A stretch of 64,000 bases of DNA from NCBI GenBank assembly GCA_905372305.1, contig CAJPOP010000001.1, positions 520,278-584,277 of the forward strand. Reading direction: 5' to 3'. Source of the DNA: Candidatus Saccharimonadota bacterium. GTDB taxonomy: Bacteria; Patescibacteriota; Saccharimonadia; Saccharimonadales; Saccharimonadaceae. The notes beneath the pieces were generated by a model. That model made no database searches and was not told where the DNA came from. It was given only the letters and a program-made list of their open reading frames with translations. The position numbers and the translations under genes are program-made. Shown here piece after piece: positions 8,804-18,476 of this stretch; the stretch's first letter is position 1, and every line of letters begins with the position of its first letter.

Positions 8804-8832
8804 TTGCCCGAGCGGGCAAATATTGTCATAAT
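8804..8832 (+). promoter_or_regulatory. Promoter of dcd-tmk with palindrome over the -35
   Basis: -35 TTGCCC (8804-8809), 17-bp spacer, -10 CATAAT (8827-8832). The -35 is one arm of a perfect inverted repeat, TTGCCC-gagc-GGGCAA (8804-8819), which could be an operator or simply a hairpin in DNA. Confidence 0.6.
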
Positions 8833-8879
8833 AGAATTACTCGGGGGAGTGAGGTAAGATAAACAAGAGGAGGCGCGGC

Positions 8880-9599
8880 ATGAGCGTGTATTCAAACCGG
8901 GAAATTTTGGCAGCGATCGAGGAGGGGACGATCGTCTGTACGCCATTTGATCCGGACAATGTGTCAGAGGCTAGCCTAGATTTTACGCTAGGGCATTATT
9001 TTTATAAACAGGAATTTGACGATCAGTCAAGCGTTTATAATCCATTTGACGAAGCGGAGGTGGCGCGGTATTTCAAGGGGCCGCTGATGGCGATACCGCA
9101 CGCCGAGTGGTGCGAACATAACGGCTTTACGCGGTTTCGTAATATTCCGGATGAGCATCCGATCATTGTACTGCGTCCTGGCGAGCGGATTTTGGCGCAT
9201 ACCCATGAGTTCGTGGGCATTCGGGCGCATGGCGGCGCGGCCGAGGTGAAGAGCCGCAGCTCGTGGGGCCGTAATGGTGTGGCGGTGTGTTTTGACGCGG
9301 GTTGGATCGACCCGGGTTATATCAATCGGATTACGCTCGAGATTTACAATTTGAACAAGCATGAAAGCGTGGTACTGCCAGTTGGCGAGCGCATCGGGCA
9401 ATTAATTTTCCACCATACCGGGCCGGTGGATGGCGGCTACGCCGGCGGACGCGGCGGCATTAGCGGCAAATACCAGCACACCGACGACCTTGCCGAGCTT
9501 ATCCACAGCTGGCGGCCAGAAAAAATGCTGCCGCGGGCGTTCAAGGATCAGCGGCACGTACCGGTGGCTATCGCCGGGCTGAGTGAGGGCATCAAATGA
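8880..9599 (+). CDS. dcd: dCTP deaminase family protein
   Basis: Converts dCTP to dUTP, feeding dUMP to ThyA. The Dcd/Dut trimer fold is visible from SRSSWGRNGVAV, AGWIDPGYINRITLEIYN (with the catalytic Glu in TLE) and VGERIGQLIF. 239 aa is longer than the 193-aa E. coli enzyme, with an insertion around residues 50-95. Whether it is monofunctional or a bifunctional deaminase/dUTPase cannot be decided by eye; no separate dut is in the window. Strong GAGGAGG Shine-Dalgarno site. Its stop overlaps the tmk start (ATGA), so the two are translationally coupled. Confidence 0.88.
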   Translation: MSVYSNREILAAIEEGTIVCTPFDPDNVSEASLDFTLGHYFYKQEFDDQSSVYNPFDEAEVARYFKGPLMAIPHAEWCEHNGFTRFRNIPDEHPIIVLRPGERILAHTHEFVGIRAHGGAAEVKSRSSWGRNGVAVCFDAGWIDPGYINRITLEIYNLNKHESVVLPVGERIGQLIFHHTGPVDGGYAGGRGGISGKYQHTDDLAELIHSWRPEKMLPRAFKDQRHVPVAIAGLSEGIK

Positions 9600-10255
9600 A
9601 CCGTCCCGGTCGATACATCGTCATCGAGGGCAACGACGGCACGGGCAAGTCAACGCAAGTAGCGAAACTGGCGGAGTATTTTCGGGCGCGCGGGCAGACG
9701 GTTTGCGTGGTCGAAGAGCCAGGCAGCGATGATCCAGAAAAATCAACGCCGATAGCTAACGAACTACGAAACGTCATTAAAAACGGCGATTTGGCGCGGT
9801 CGGCGGCCGTTAACGTAGCATTATTTTCGGCGGCGCGGCGGGAATTGTGGCGGGAAAAGATTCGGCCGGCTTTAGAGCGCGGGGAGATTGTCCTGAGCGC
9901 GCGAAACTATATTTCAACGCTGGTTTATCAGGGTCAAGCCGAGGGGTATGACGAGGCGGAAATCCTGCGGCTAACAAAATTATTTACCGATGAGAAATAT
10001 TTGCATCCAGACGTTATGATCGTTCTGAGTTTGAGTCATGACAAGCGGGCAAAACGAATCGCCATGCGCGGCGAGCTAAAAAATCCCGACACTTTTGAGT
10101 CGCGCGGGCAGGATTTTCAAGAGAAAATCACCAATGGCTATCTGAAAATTGCCAAGGACTACGACATTCCGGTTGTCTTAGCGGATGGAAATGTCGAAGA
10201 GGTTCATGATATGCTAATTGATGAGATTAAGGCAAATGGAGGAATTGATGTTTGA
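9596..10255 (+). CDS. tmk: Thymidylate kinase
   Basis: Phosphorylates dTMP to dTDP. The P-loop reads EGNDGTGKST near residue 10, followed by the EEPGSD segment (DRX-like region) and a LID region near RGELKNPDTFESRG. 219 aa is normal. It ends in TGA, so UGA is a stop in this genome. It starts 4 bp inside dcd, and the next gene starts 8 bp inside its own end, giving a tight dcd-tmk-hypothetical operon. Confidence 0.93.
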   Translation: MNRPGRYIVIEGNDGTGKSTQVAKLAEYFRARGQTVCVVEEPGSDDPEKSTPIANELRNVIKNGDLARSAAVNVALFSAARRELWREKIRPALERGEIVLSARNYISTLVYQGQAEGYDEAEILRLTKLFTDEKYLHPDVMIVLSLSHDKRAKRIAMRGELKNPDTFESRGQDFQEKITNGYLKIAKDYDIPVVLADGNVEEVHDMLIDEIKANGGIDV

Positions 10256-10970
10256 AGAGCTACAAATAGGCAGACTGACACCAGATGAAGTCGACAACAA
10301 GACTACACAGGATATCTGTGATATATGGTCGGGCGCCAAAAGTCTTACTGATGGAAAGAAGACAGATCCTGGGTTGATGCGTATTATTTATGGTAACAAT
10401 AGTCCAGACAATTTACGGCGTGAGGCGTGTAAGTGTGATTCTGGAACTTATGCAGTAAAAAGGCTCGGTAGCGGTTTACTAGCTGCTGCGAGAATTACCA
10501 TTGTAACGAGTAGGATGGCTCCGCAATATGGCGATAGTCAAGCGGGTAGGCCTATGTATATGGAGATTTTTGGCGCGAGTGATGATGCTGAAGAGGCTTG
10601 GCCAGACTATCTCCAGAGTATGGTAGATCAGGCACGAAAGGATTTTGGTCGATCTATGGGGAGTAGGGTTACTAAGCTTTGTGCTTACGCCTCTCCTGAT
10701 GCCGATAAAAGATTTGGTGATGCTGTTAGGGATATTAATCCTCGTACTTATGAAAAGCATGGTGGAGAGGGAGGGTCGTTCGGTGCTGTAGGCGGAGTGT
10801 CTGGGCTTTACTTTCGGCATGATGTGGAATTTGAGACTCCTCAGACTAGTCACATACGCAAAGCTCTAAGTAACGCTGCTCGCCCACTACTGGGTGCTTT
10901 TAGAAATCCACTCGGTAGTCCTGTTCCAGCTCGCACTGGGTCTACCGAAGAAGTACCAGTCCCCGCCTAA
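10248..10970 (+). CDS. Hypothetical protein in the dcd-tmk operon
   Basis: Protein of 240 aa, not recognised. ATG 10248 is chosen because GGAGG sits 5 nt upstream and overlaps the tmk end, a standard coupled start; an ORF start at 10218 would lie deep inside tmk. Contains an alternating beta/alpha-looking centre (AAARITIVTSR, YMEIFGASDDAEEAW) that could suit an acetyltransferase-like fold, but I see no defining motif. Codons are A/T-ending compared with tmk, suggesting later acquisition. Confidence 0.6.
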   Translation: MFEELQIGRLTPDEVDNKTTQDICDIWSGAKSLTDGKKTDPGLMRIIYGNNSPDNLRREACKCDSGTYAVKRLGSGLLAAARITIVTSRMAPQYGDSQAGRPMYMEIFGASDDAEEAWPDYLQSMVDQARKDFGRSMGSRVTKLCAYASPDADKRFGDAVRDINPRTYEKHGGEGGSFGAVGGVSGLYFRHDVEFETPQTSHIRKALSNAARPLLGAFRNPLGSPVPARTGSTEEVPVPA

Positions 10971-10992
10971 GAATAAATCCCCGTAAAACCCC

Positions 10993-11021
10993 TTGATTTT
11001 ATTGACGATCTCCGTCATAAT
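10993..11021 (+). promoter_or_regulatory. Promoter of rpoBC
   Basis: -35 TTGATT (10993-10998), 17-bp spacer, -10 CATAAT (11016-11021), followed by a leader of about 125 nt to rpoB. The leader contains a 13-mer (CGAGCGGGCAAAT) that also occurs at the dcd promoter; significance unknown. Confidence 0.6.
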
Positions 11022-11153
11022 GAGTATTTAGAGAAGTAGTGTATTCATGGCGGGTGAAAATTGCGAGCGGGCAAATCGTGGTTTTAGGCTATGAATTAGA
11101 GATCTTCACGGCCGTCTATTAACCACTAAACAAAGCGAGGAGTGTTTACGCCT

Positions 11154-14100
11154 GTGGCAAAAAAACCATCCACAAGCAGCGATCGCGTCTATTTCACCTC
11201 TGGTGATAACGCCCTGCCGCTGCCAAACCTAATCGCTCACCAAAAAGATTCTTGGCGCTGGTTCGTCGAGGAAGGTTTGAGCGAAATATTTTCAGAAATT
11301 AATCCAATTGACGATTACACTGGTCAAAAATTGTCGCTAAGATTTGGTAAATATTATTTTGGCGAACCAAAATCCACCGACCAATTTGCTAAAGAAAACA
11401 ACTTGACATTTGAAGCGCCGCTGCACGCCACAGTGGAATTGACCAATAAAACCTCCGGCGTGGTTGAGGAACAGGAAATTTATCTGGGCGACTATCCGTG
11501 GATGACTGACCGCGGTACGTATATCATTAACGGCACGGAGCGCGTGGTCGTTAGCCAGTTGATTCGCTCGGCAGGCGTATTCTTTACGGCTGATACAATC
11601 AACGGAAGAAGATTCTACGGCGCTAAAATGATTCCAGGCCGCGGCGCTTGGCTGGAGCTGGAGACAGCACCAAACGGCGTAATTTACGTAAAAATTGACC
11701 GGCGGCGCAAGATGCCGATTACCACTCTGCTGCGAGCATTAGGCTATCCAAAAACCAGCGAAATTAAAGAATTATTTACCGACATTGACACCGGCGATGT
11801 GAAATATATCGAGGAGACGCTGGATAAAGACTCGGCCCGCGGCGCAAACGAAGCGCTAATCGAGGTTTACCGCCGCCTGCGGCCGGGCGATTTGGCGACG
11901 GTCGATAACGCCCGCCAGATGATTGAGCGGATGTTCTTTGATTTCAAGCGGTTTGATTATTCCCGGGTTGGCCGTTACAAACTAAACCAGCGCCTAGGCT
12001 TGGACGTAGCTAACACGATAGAAAACCGCACATTCCAGATGAGCGATTTGGTAGCAATCATCCGCGAGCTGATCCGGCTTAACAATACCCAAGAACCAGC
12101 CGACGACATCGACTCGCTTAGTAACCGGCGTATTAAACTAGTCGGCGAATTGGTTGCCCGCCAGTTCCGCGTGGGTATGCTGCGCATGCAGCGCAACGCC
12201 ATGGATCGGATGAGCGTGGCAGATTTGGAAAACGTTACGCCAAGCCAATTGATCAACGCCCGCCCGGTGGTCGCTGCGGTACGCGAATTCTTTACCAGCT
12301 CGCAGCTAAGCCAGTTGATGGACGAGGTTAACCCGTTGTCAGAACTCAGCCACAAGCGCCGACTGAGTTCCATGGGGCCTGGCGGTTTGAGCCGCGAACG
12401 CGCTGGCTTCGACGTGCGCGACGCTCACCCAACGCACTACGGCCGCATTTGTTCGGTGGAAACGCCGGAAGGCGCTAACGTCGGTCTGGTGCTAAATTTG
12501 GCGACCTATGCCAAGGTTAACGAATACGGATTTATTGAAACGCCATATCTTCGCGTCAAAGACGGCCGGGTGACCGACGAAATTGTCTACCTGGACGCCT
12601 CGCAGGAACTGGGCGAAGTCATCGCTGACGCCGGCGAAATCCTGAATGAAGACGGCACTTTCCGCGATGAGCGCGTTAATGCCCGCAATAACATGCAGCC
12701 ATCGCAAGTTGACGCCACCCAGGTCACTTTCATGGACGCAGCGCACCGCCAGATCTTAGGCTCAACCGCGGCGTTAGTGCCATTTATCGAAAAAAACCGC
12801 ATCGACCGAAGTTTGACCGGATCAAACATGCAGCGGCAGGCCGTGCCTTTGCTTATGCCGCAGCCAGCGACAGTCGGCACTGGCATCGAGCGCGACGTAG
12901 CAAAGAATAGCGGACATCTGATTTTAGCAGAAGCTGACGGCGAAGTTGTTAAAGCCGATGCCGATGAAGTTCATGTCAAATATGCCGATGGTGTTAAAAT
13001 TTACGAATTGCGCCATTTTGTTAAGAATAATGACGACCGCTGCTATAACCAAAAAACGCGCGTTAACCGCGGCGATCGCGTAGAAAAAGGCGATGTCTTA
13101 ATCGAGGGCGCATCAATCGCCGAGGGAGAAATCGCGCTGGGCCGCAACTTGCTGGTCGCTTTCATGCCATGGGGCGGCTACAATATGGACGACGCCGTGA
13201 TTCTGAGCCGGCGCCTAGTACAGGACGACGAATTAACCAGTATTAATATTAAAGATTACAATGTTGAAGTCCGCGAAACCAAGCTGGGGCCGGAAATCGT
13301 CACCCGCGACATTCCGAACGTATCGGAAGACAGTCTGCGCCACTTGGATGAAAACGGTATCGTACAGATCGGTTCCGAAGTAAAAGCCGGCGACGTACTG
13401 GTCGGTAAAATTACGCCGAAGGGCGAGCAGGAACTTTCGAGCGAGGAGCGATTACTACGGGCCATCTTCGGCGAAAAAGCTAAGGACGTACGCGATACGT
13501 CGCAGCGCATGAACAATGCTGGCGGCGGCAAGGTTGTCGGCGTCAAGATCTTTAGCCGGGAAAACGGCCACGAATTGAAAGCTGGCGTCTTAATGCAAAT
13601 TCAGATCTTCGTCGCGCAGCTGCGCAAGATTAGCGTCGGCGACAAGATGGCAGGACGCCATGGCAATAAGGGCGTCGTCGCTAAGATTTTACCGGTGGAA
13701 GACATGCCGTTCATGGAAGACGGTACGCCAGTTGATGTGATTTTGAACCCGCTGGGCGTGCCAAGCCGCATGAACCTGGGACAGTTGTTCGAAACGCACT
13801 TAGGGATGGCAGCCAGGGCTTTAGGCTACCGCGTAGCAACACCGTCGTTTAACGGCGTTAGCGACCAGCAAATTTCCGACGAACTGGAAAAAGCAGGTTT
13901 TGCCCGCGACGGCAAGAGCCAATTGTTTGACGGCCGCACTGGCGAGGCGTTTGAAGAGCGCACTACGGTCGGCGTCATGCACATGATCAAGCTGCACCAC
14001 ATGGTCTCTGATAAAATTCATGCTCGTTCGACTGGCCCGTACACCATGGTCACCCAGCAGCCGCTCGGCGGCAAGGCCCAGAATGGCGGCCAGCGCCTCG

Positions 14101-14507
14101 GCGAAATGGAGGTGTGGGCATTGGAAGCCTACGGCGCCGCTTCGACGCTACAAGAAATGCTAACCATCAAGTCCGACGATGTCTACGGCCGCGCCAAAGC
14201 GTACGAATCGATCATTAAGAGCGAGCCGATTGTCGGGCCGAAGCTGCCAGAGTCATTCAATGTGCTAGTCAAGGAATTGCAAGGATTAGGACTCAGGGTT
14301 GATTTAATTGACGATGACGATACGGTTGATGCTGAACATGTCATCGCTTCAAGCGGCCCGGCCGATAAAACCGTACCGCAAAACGCAAACGACGATGATG
14401 ACGACGATCAGATTTATCTGGACGAATCAGATGATATCGGCGACATTAATGACGGCGTCAGCGTACAAGATATTGATGAAGTAGAAGAAATAAAGGAGGA
14501 GGCGTAA
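11154..14507 (+). CDS. rpoB: RNA polymerase beta subunit
   Basis: Catalytic core subunit of RNA polymerase. About 1117 aa, much shorter than the 1342 aa of E. coli, as expected where lineage-specific insertions are absent. The rifampicin-pocket segment SSQLSQLMDEVNPLSELSHK keeps the residues equivalent to Gln513, Asp516, His526 and Ser531. Conserved blocks GDKMAGRHGNKGV and QPLGGKAQNGGQRLGEMEVW are present. The GTG at 11154 is preferred over 11142 because the AGGAG site occupies 11138-11142. The C-terminus carries an unusually acidic tail (DDDDDDQIYLDESDD). rpoC begins 1 bp after its stop. Confidence 0.97.
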   Translation: MAKKPSTSSDRVYFTSGDNALPLPNLIAHQKDSWRWFVEEGLSEIFSEINPIDDYTGQKLSLRFGKYYFGEPKSTDQFAKENNLTFEAPLHATVELTNKTSGVVEEQEIYLGDYPWMTDRGTYIINGTERVVVSQLIRSAGVFFTADTINGRRFYGAKMIPGRGAWLELETAPNGVIYVKIDRRRKMPITTLLRALGYPKTSEIKELFTDIDTGDVKYIEETLDKDSARGANEALIEVYRRLRPGDLATVDNARQMIERMFFDFKRFDYSRVGRYKLNQRLGLDVANTIENRTFQMSDLVAIIRELIRLNNTQEPADDIDSLSNRRIKLVGELVARQFRVGMLRMQRNAMDRMSVADLENVTPSQLINARPVVAAVREFFTSSQLSQLMDEVNPLSELSHKRRLSSMGPGGLSRERAGFDVRDAHPTHYGRICSVETPEGANVGLVLNLATYAKVNEYGFIETPYLRVKDGRVTDEIVYLDASQELGEVIADAGEILNEDGTFRDERVNARNNMQPSQVDATQVTFMDAAHRQILGSTAALVPFIEKNRIDRSLTGSNMQRQAVPLLMPQPATVGTGIERDVAKNSGHLILAEADGEVVKADADEVHVKYADGVKIYELRHFVKNNDDRCYNQKTRVNRGDRVEKGDVLIEGASIAEGEIALGRNLLVAFMPWGGYNMDDAVILSRRLVQDDELTSINIKDYNVEVRETKLGPEIVTRDIPNVSEDSLRHLDENGIVQIGSEVKAGDVLVGKITPKGEQELSSEERLLRAIFGEKAKDVRDTSQRMNNAGGGKVVGVKIFSRENGHELKAGVLMQIQIFVAQLRKISVGDKMAGRHGNKGVVAKILPVEDMPFMEDGTPVDVILNPLGVPSRMNLGQLFETHLGMAARALGYRVATPSFNGVSDQQISDELEKAGFARDGKSQLFDGRTGEAFEERTTVGVMHMIKLHHMVSDKIHARSTGPYTMVTQQPLGGKAQNGGQRLGEMEVWALEAYGAASTLQEMLTIKSDDVYGRAKAYESIIKSEPIVGPKLPESFNVLVKELQGLGLRVDLIDDDDTVDAEHVIASSGPADKTVPQNANDDDDDDQIYLDESDDIGDINDGVSVQDIDEVEEIKEEA

Positions 14508-14508
14508 G

Positions 14509-17500
14509 ATGGCGCAATTTGCATTTAACGCCACAGGTATTAGCGATTTTAACGCGGTACGCTTGGTGGTTGCCAGCCCGGAAGATATCCTAAAGTGGAG
14601 CCACGGCGAAGTCACTAAACCGGAAACGATTAACTACCGCACCCAAAAGCCAGAGCGCGACGGCTTGTTCTGCGAGCGAATCTTTGGCCCGGTCAAGGAC
14701 ATCAATCCGCATGATTCCAAGCTCAAGGGCGTGCGCTCGCGCGAAGCTGCCGTCGATAAAAACGGCGAACTGGTCACCAAATCAATCGTCCGCCGCGAGC
14801 GCATGGGCCACATTCAACTGGCCGCACCAGTGGCGCACATCTGGTTTATGCGCGGCACGCCGAGTGCCATGAGCCAACTGCTAGGCATGACTGTCCGCAA
14901 CATTGAGAAAATCGTTTACTTTGCCACGTACGTTATTCTGAGCGTTGACGAAGAAACTCGCAATCAATACCTGGCAGACTTGGAAGCGGAAACTGATCTG
15001 GCTCGTAAAGCTATAAAGCTCCGCTACGAAAAAATGGCGGAAGAAGACAGCGCTGATACCAAGCAGCTAGCCAAGGAACAGAGCCGCGAAGTTGATGAGC
15101 TGGAAGAAAATTACATTGGCAAGAAATCTCAATTGGAGAGCTTGAATAAGGGCGCGCTGATTTCAGAGACTGAATATCGCAATTTGCCGGAAGAATACGA
15201 CGAGCTGATTGAGGTTGGCATGGGTGCGAGCGCGGTGAAGGCGCTGCTCGATGAAATCGACCTGCCGAAGCTCATCGCTAAATTGACCGAAGAAGCCGAG
15301 GGCGCGAAAGGCCAGCGGCAGAAGAAATTGCTCAAACGCCTGAAAATGCTGGAAAGTATGGAAACTGCCGGCATTAAGCCGTCCAGCCTATGCATGACCG
15401 TTCTGCCAGTGATTCCTCCGGATCTTCGCCCGATGGTGGCTCTAAGCGGCGGCCGGTTCGCGACATCAGACTTGAATGATCTGTACCGCCGGATTATCAA
15501 CCGTAATAACCGCTTGAAAAAGTTGGTTGAGTTGAATGCGCCGGAAGTTATTCAGCGCAATGAAAAGCGCATGTTGCAGGAGGCAGTAGACGCTTTGATT
15601 GACAATTCAGCGTCGCGCGGCCGGGCGGTCAGTTCGACTGGCGGTCGCCGCAGCTTGAAGAGCTTGAGCGACATGCTAAAGGGTAAGCAAGGCCGCTTCC
15701 GCCAGAACCTGCTCGGTAAACGCGTCGACTATTCTGGCCGTTCGGTGATCGTGGTTGGTCCAAAATTGAAGATTCACCAATGCGGTTTGCCGAAGCAAAT
15801 GGCGCTGGAACTGTTCAAGCCGTTTGTTATCAGCTGGTTGATTAAGAATGAATTTGCCCATAACATCCGCTCAGCTTCACGCCTAATTGAGGCTGGCGAG
15901 GCAGTGGTTTGGGACGCGCTTGATTCAGCAATTGAAGGTAAGTACGTGCTGCTTAACCGCGCGCCAAGCTTGCACCGCTTGTCAATTCAAGCTTTCCAGC
16001 CAGTTCTGGTCGAAGGCAAAGCGATTCAGTTGCACCCGCTGGTGGCGAACGGATTTAACGCCGATTACGATGGCGACCAGATGGCGGTTCACTTGCCGCT
16101 ATCGAAGGAAGCTCAAGCCGAGGCGCGCGACCTGATGAGCGCCACCAACAACCTGCTGAAACCTGCCGACGGTTCGCCGGTGCTTAACATCGGTCAGGAT
16201 ATCGTGCTGGGTAACTATTACTTAACCTACGACAAGCCAGCCGCGCAAACAGATAACATCAAATCGTACAGCTCGGTTTACGAAGCGGAAATGGCATATG
16301 ACAACGGCGTAATTCATTTGCAAACGCCAATTCGTATTTTCGCCAAAGGCGCGATACGTAACACGACACTGGGCCGCGTCTTCTTCAATGAAATGCTGCC
16401 GGAGGATTTTCCGTACGACAATAACGTCCAGTCAAAGAAACAATTGAAGAAAGTTTTGGCGCAAATATTTAACAAATACGGCGCCGAGGAAACTGCCAAA
16501 ATCGCCGACCGCATGAAAGGCCAAGCCTTCCGCTTCGCCACGACTGCTGCCGTATCCACCGGCATGACCGACTACGTGCACTTTGACGAAATACCTGAGT
16601 TTGTGGCTGAAGGGGACGCCAAGGCTGCTTTGATTTCTGATCAATTCGACCAAGGTCTGATCACCGAGGATGAACGCTACAACTTGACGGTGAATGCCTG
16701 GCGAAACGTTGATAATAAGATCACTGCTTTCTTAAAAGACCAGTTGGCACACATGGATACCAGCATCTCGGTGATGGTTAACTCCGGCGCCCGCGGCGAC
16801 ATCTCCAACGTGAAGCTAGCCAGCGCCATGATCGGCATTCAGGTGGATGCCGCCAACCGCGAAATTGAGCTGCCAATTCGTAGCTCCTACACCGGTGGTC
16901 TGTCCAGCCTTGAAGCCTTCGTGGCAACACGTGGTGCGCGTAAAGGTTTGATCGATACGGCGCTTAAGACTGCCGACTCGGGATATCTGACCCGGCGTTT
17001 GGTAGATGTGGCGCAAGACGTCTTTACAGTTGAAGACGAGGTTGGCGATGACGAGGGTTACGCAATTTACCGTTCAGAAACTGAAGAAACGATGATCGAC
17101 TTCTCGAACCGCTTGGCTGGTCGTTACGCTGCTGAGACGATTCCAGGTCACGTCAATAAGGACGAATTAATCACTCGGGAAATCGCTGACTCAATTGACG
17201 ATGATGAAAGCATCCAGAGTGTCAATATCCAATCAGTTCTGTCAACAAATAACCTAAACGGTATTCCGCAGCGCAGCTACGGTGTTGACATGTCAACTGG
17301 TAAATTGGTTGATAAGCATCAGCCAGTCGGTGTTATCGCGGCTCAGTCAGTCGGTGAGCCAGGTACTCAGTTGACCCTGCGTACTTTCCACAACTCCGGT
17401 GTGGCCGGTGGTGACATCACCCAGGGTCTGCCGCGTGTTGAAGAATTGTTCGAGGCGCGCACACCAAAGGGTCAGGCATATGTTACGGAAATTGCTGGCC

Positions 17501-18354
17501 TGGTCGACGTTTGGGAAGATGGCAAAAAGTACATCGTCCAAGTTACCCCAGAATCCGGCAAAGTTGAGCGCTTGCCGCTGGATGGCCGAACCATCGTGGT
17601 CAAGGCCGGTTCAAGCGTCAAGGCTGGCGACGTGCTGGCAACTGGCGAAGATGACACTCGTCCGCTGGTCGCACCATTTGACGGCGTGGTTGAAGCGGCG
17701 GAAGACACCTTGGTTATCGCTGCTGAAGCTGGCGCACCAGCTCGTTACGAAATCCCAGGCACTATGCAATTGGTTGTTAAGGCTAACGACGTTGTCGAAG
17801 CTGGCGACCGATTGACGGCCGGTTCATTGAACCTACACGACTTGATGCGCCTGAAGGGTGTCGAGGCCACGCAGCGCTACATCATTAACGAAGTCCTGCG
17901 CATTTACGCCGCTCAGGGTCAAGACGTGGCCGACAAGCACCTGGAGATCATCGTTCGCCAGATGTTCAGCCGTGTCCAGATTGAAGATGCGGGTGATAGC
18001 GACTTTGTGACTGGCGACATAGTCTCTAAGGCTGCGGTGGTGAACACCAACAAGCAACTGGCGGCTGAGAGCAAGAACCTCATCAGTTACACCCAGTTGC
18101 TACTCGGTATCACCAAGGTGTCCATCTGGAGCGACTCATGGCTATCCGCTGCGTCCTTCCAGGACACCACTCGCGTGCTGATCAATGCTGCCGTCTCGGG
18201 TCGCGCTGACCACTTGCATGGCCTCAAAGAAAACGTCATCATCGGCCGCAAGATTCCAGTAGGAACGGGTGCTGTCGAAGAAACGGAAACCGACGAGCCA
18301 AGCGAGGATGAGTTCGCTGATAGTCAGGAAGAGGAATTAGCTGTAGCCGCATAA
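14509..18354 (+). CDS. rpoC: RNA polymerase beta' subunit lacking both zinc sites
   Basis: Largest core subunit, 1281 aa. The active-site motif NADYDGD (residues 517-523) supplies the three Mg-binding Asp. The trigger-loop/bridge region and GVIAAQSVGEPGTQL are intact. Notably, the N-terminal zinc ribbon is present in outline (GLFCERIFGPVKD to KSIVRRERMGH) but its four cysteines are gone: the stretch reads INPHDSKLKGVRSREAAVDK. The second zinc site near residues 905-935, normally C...CxxxxxxCxxC, reads VLSTNNLNGIPQRSYGVD, again with no cysteine. The sequence is otherwise fully conserved, so this is an adapted enzyme, not a pseudogene. AGGAGG precedes the ATG. Confidence 0.97.
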   Translation: MAQFAFNATGISDFNAVRLVVASPEDILKWSHGEVTKPETINYRTQKPERDGLFCERIFGPVKDINPHDSKLKGVRSREAAVDKNGELVTKSIVRRERMGHIQLAAPVAHIWFMRGTPSAMSQLLGMTVRNIEKIVYFATYVILSVDEETRNQYLADLEAETDLARKAIKLRYEKMAEEDSADTKQLAKEQSREVDELEENYIGKKSQLESLNKGALISETEYRNLPEEYDELIEVGMGASAVKALLDEIDLPKLIAKLTEEAEGAKGQRQKKLLKRLKMLESMETAGIKPSSLCMTVLPVIPPDLRPMVALSGGRFATSDLNDLYRRIINRNNRLKKLVELNAPEVIQRNEKRMLQEAVDALIDNSASRGRAVSSTGGRRSLKSLSDMLKGKQGRFRQNLLGKRVDYSGRSVIVVGPKLKIHQCGLPKQMALELFKPFVISWLIKNEFAHNIRSASRLIEAGEAVVWDALDSAIEGKYVLLNRAPSLHRLSIQAFQPVLVEGKAIQLHPLVANGFNADYDGDQMAVHLPLSKEAQAEARDLMSATNNLLKPADGSPVLNIGQDIVLGNYYLTYDKPAAQTDNIKSYSSVYEAEMAYDNGVIHLQTPIRIFAKGAIRNTTLGRVFFNEMLPEDFPYDNNVQSKKQLKKVLAQIFNKYGAEETAKIADRMKGQAFRFATTAAVSTGMTDYVHFDEIPEFVAEGDAKAALISDQFDQGLITEDERYNLTVNAWRNVDNKITAFLKDQLAHMDTSISVMVNSGARGDISNVKLASAMIGIQVDAANREIELPIRSSYTGGLSSLEAFVATRGARKGLIDTALKTADSGYLTRRLVDVAQDVFTVEDEVGDDEGYAIYRSETEETMIDFSNRLAGRYAAETIPGHVNKDELITREIADSIDDDESIQSVNIQSVLSTNNLNGIPQRSYGVDMSTGKLVDKHQPVGVIAAQSVGEPGTQLTLRTFHNSGVAGGDITQGLPRVEELFEARTPKGQAYVTEIAGLVDVWEDGKKYIVQVTPESGKVERLPLDGRTIVVKAGSSVKAGDVLATGEDDTRPLVAPFDGVVEAAEDTLVIAAEAGAPARYEIPGTMQLVVKANDVVEAGDRLTAGSLNLHDLMRLKGVEATQRYIINEVLRIYAAQGQDVADKHLEIIVRQMFSRVQIEDAGDSDFVTGDIVSKAAVVNTNKQLAAESKNLISYTQLLLGITKVSIWSDSWLSAASFQDTTRVLINAAVSGRADHLHGLKENVIIGRKIPVGTGAVEETETDEPSEDEFADSQEEELAVAA

Positions 18355-18375
18355 GCCAACCAGCTTTCTTTCTCA

Positions 18376-18410
18376 GAAAACCGCTCCAATGGATAGGGGG
18401 CGGTTTTTCT
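18376..18410 (+). terminator. Rho-independent terminator after rpoBC
   Basis: Hairpin with arms AAAACCGCTCC and GGGGCGGTTTT (one T-G pair) followed by TTTTTCT, 22 bp after the rpoC stop. Confidence 0.85.
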
Positions 18411-18441
18411 ATAAGAGCCGCGCGAAAGAGACGGCAAAAAT

Positions 18442-18470
18442 TTGACACGTAAACATAGCTAGGTAATAAT
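18442..18470 (+). promoter_or_regulatory. Promoter of the alpha/beta hydrolase gene
   Basis: -35 TTGACA (18442-18447), 16-bp spacer, -10 TAATAA (18464-18469), within TAATAAT (to 18470). ATG 18477 lies 6-7 nt further on, so the mRNA is probably leaderless. Confidence 0.65.
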
Positions 18471-18476
18471 AAATGT

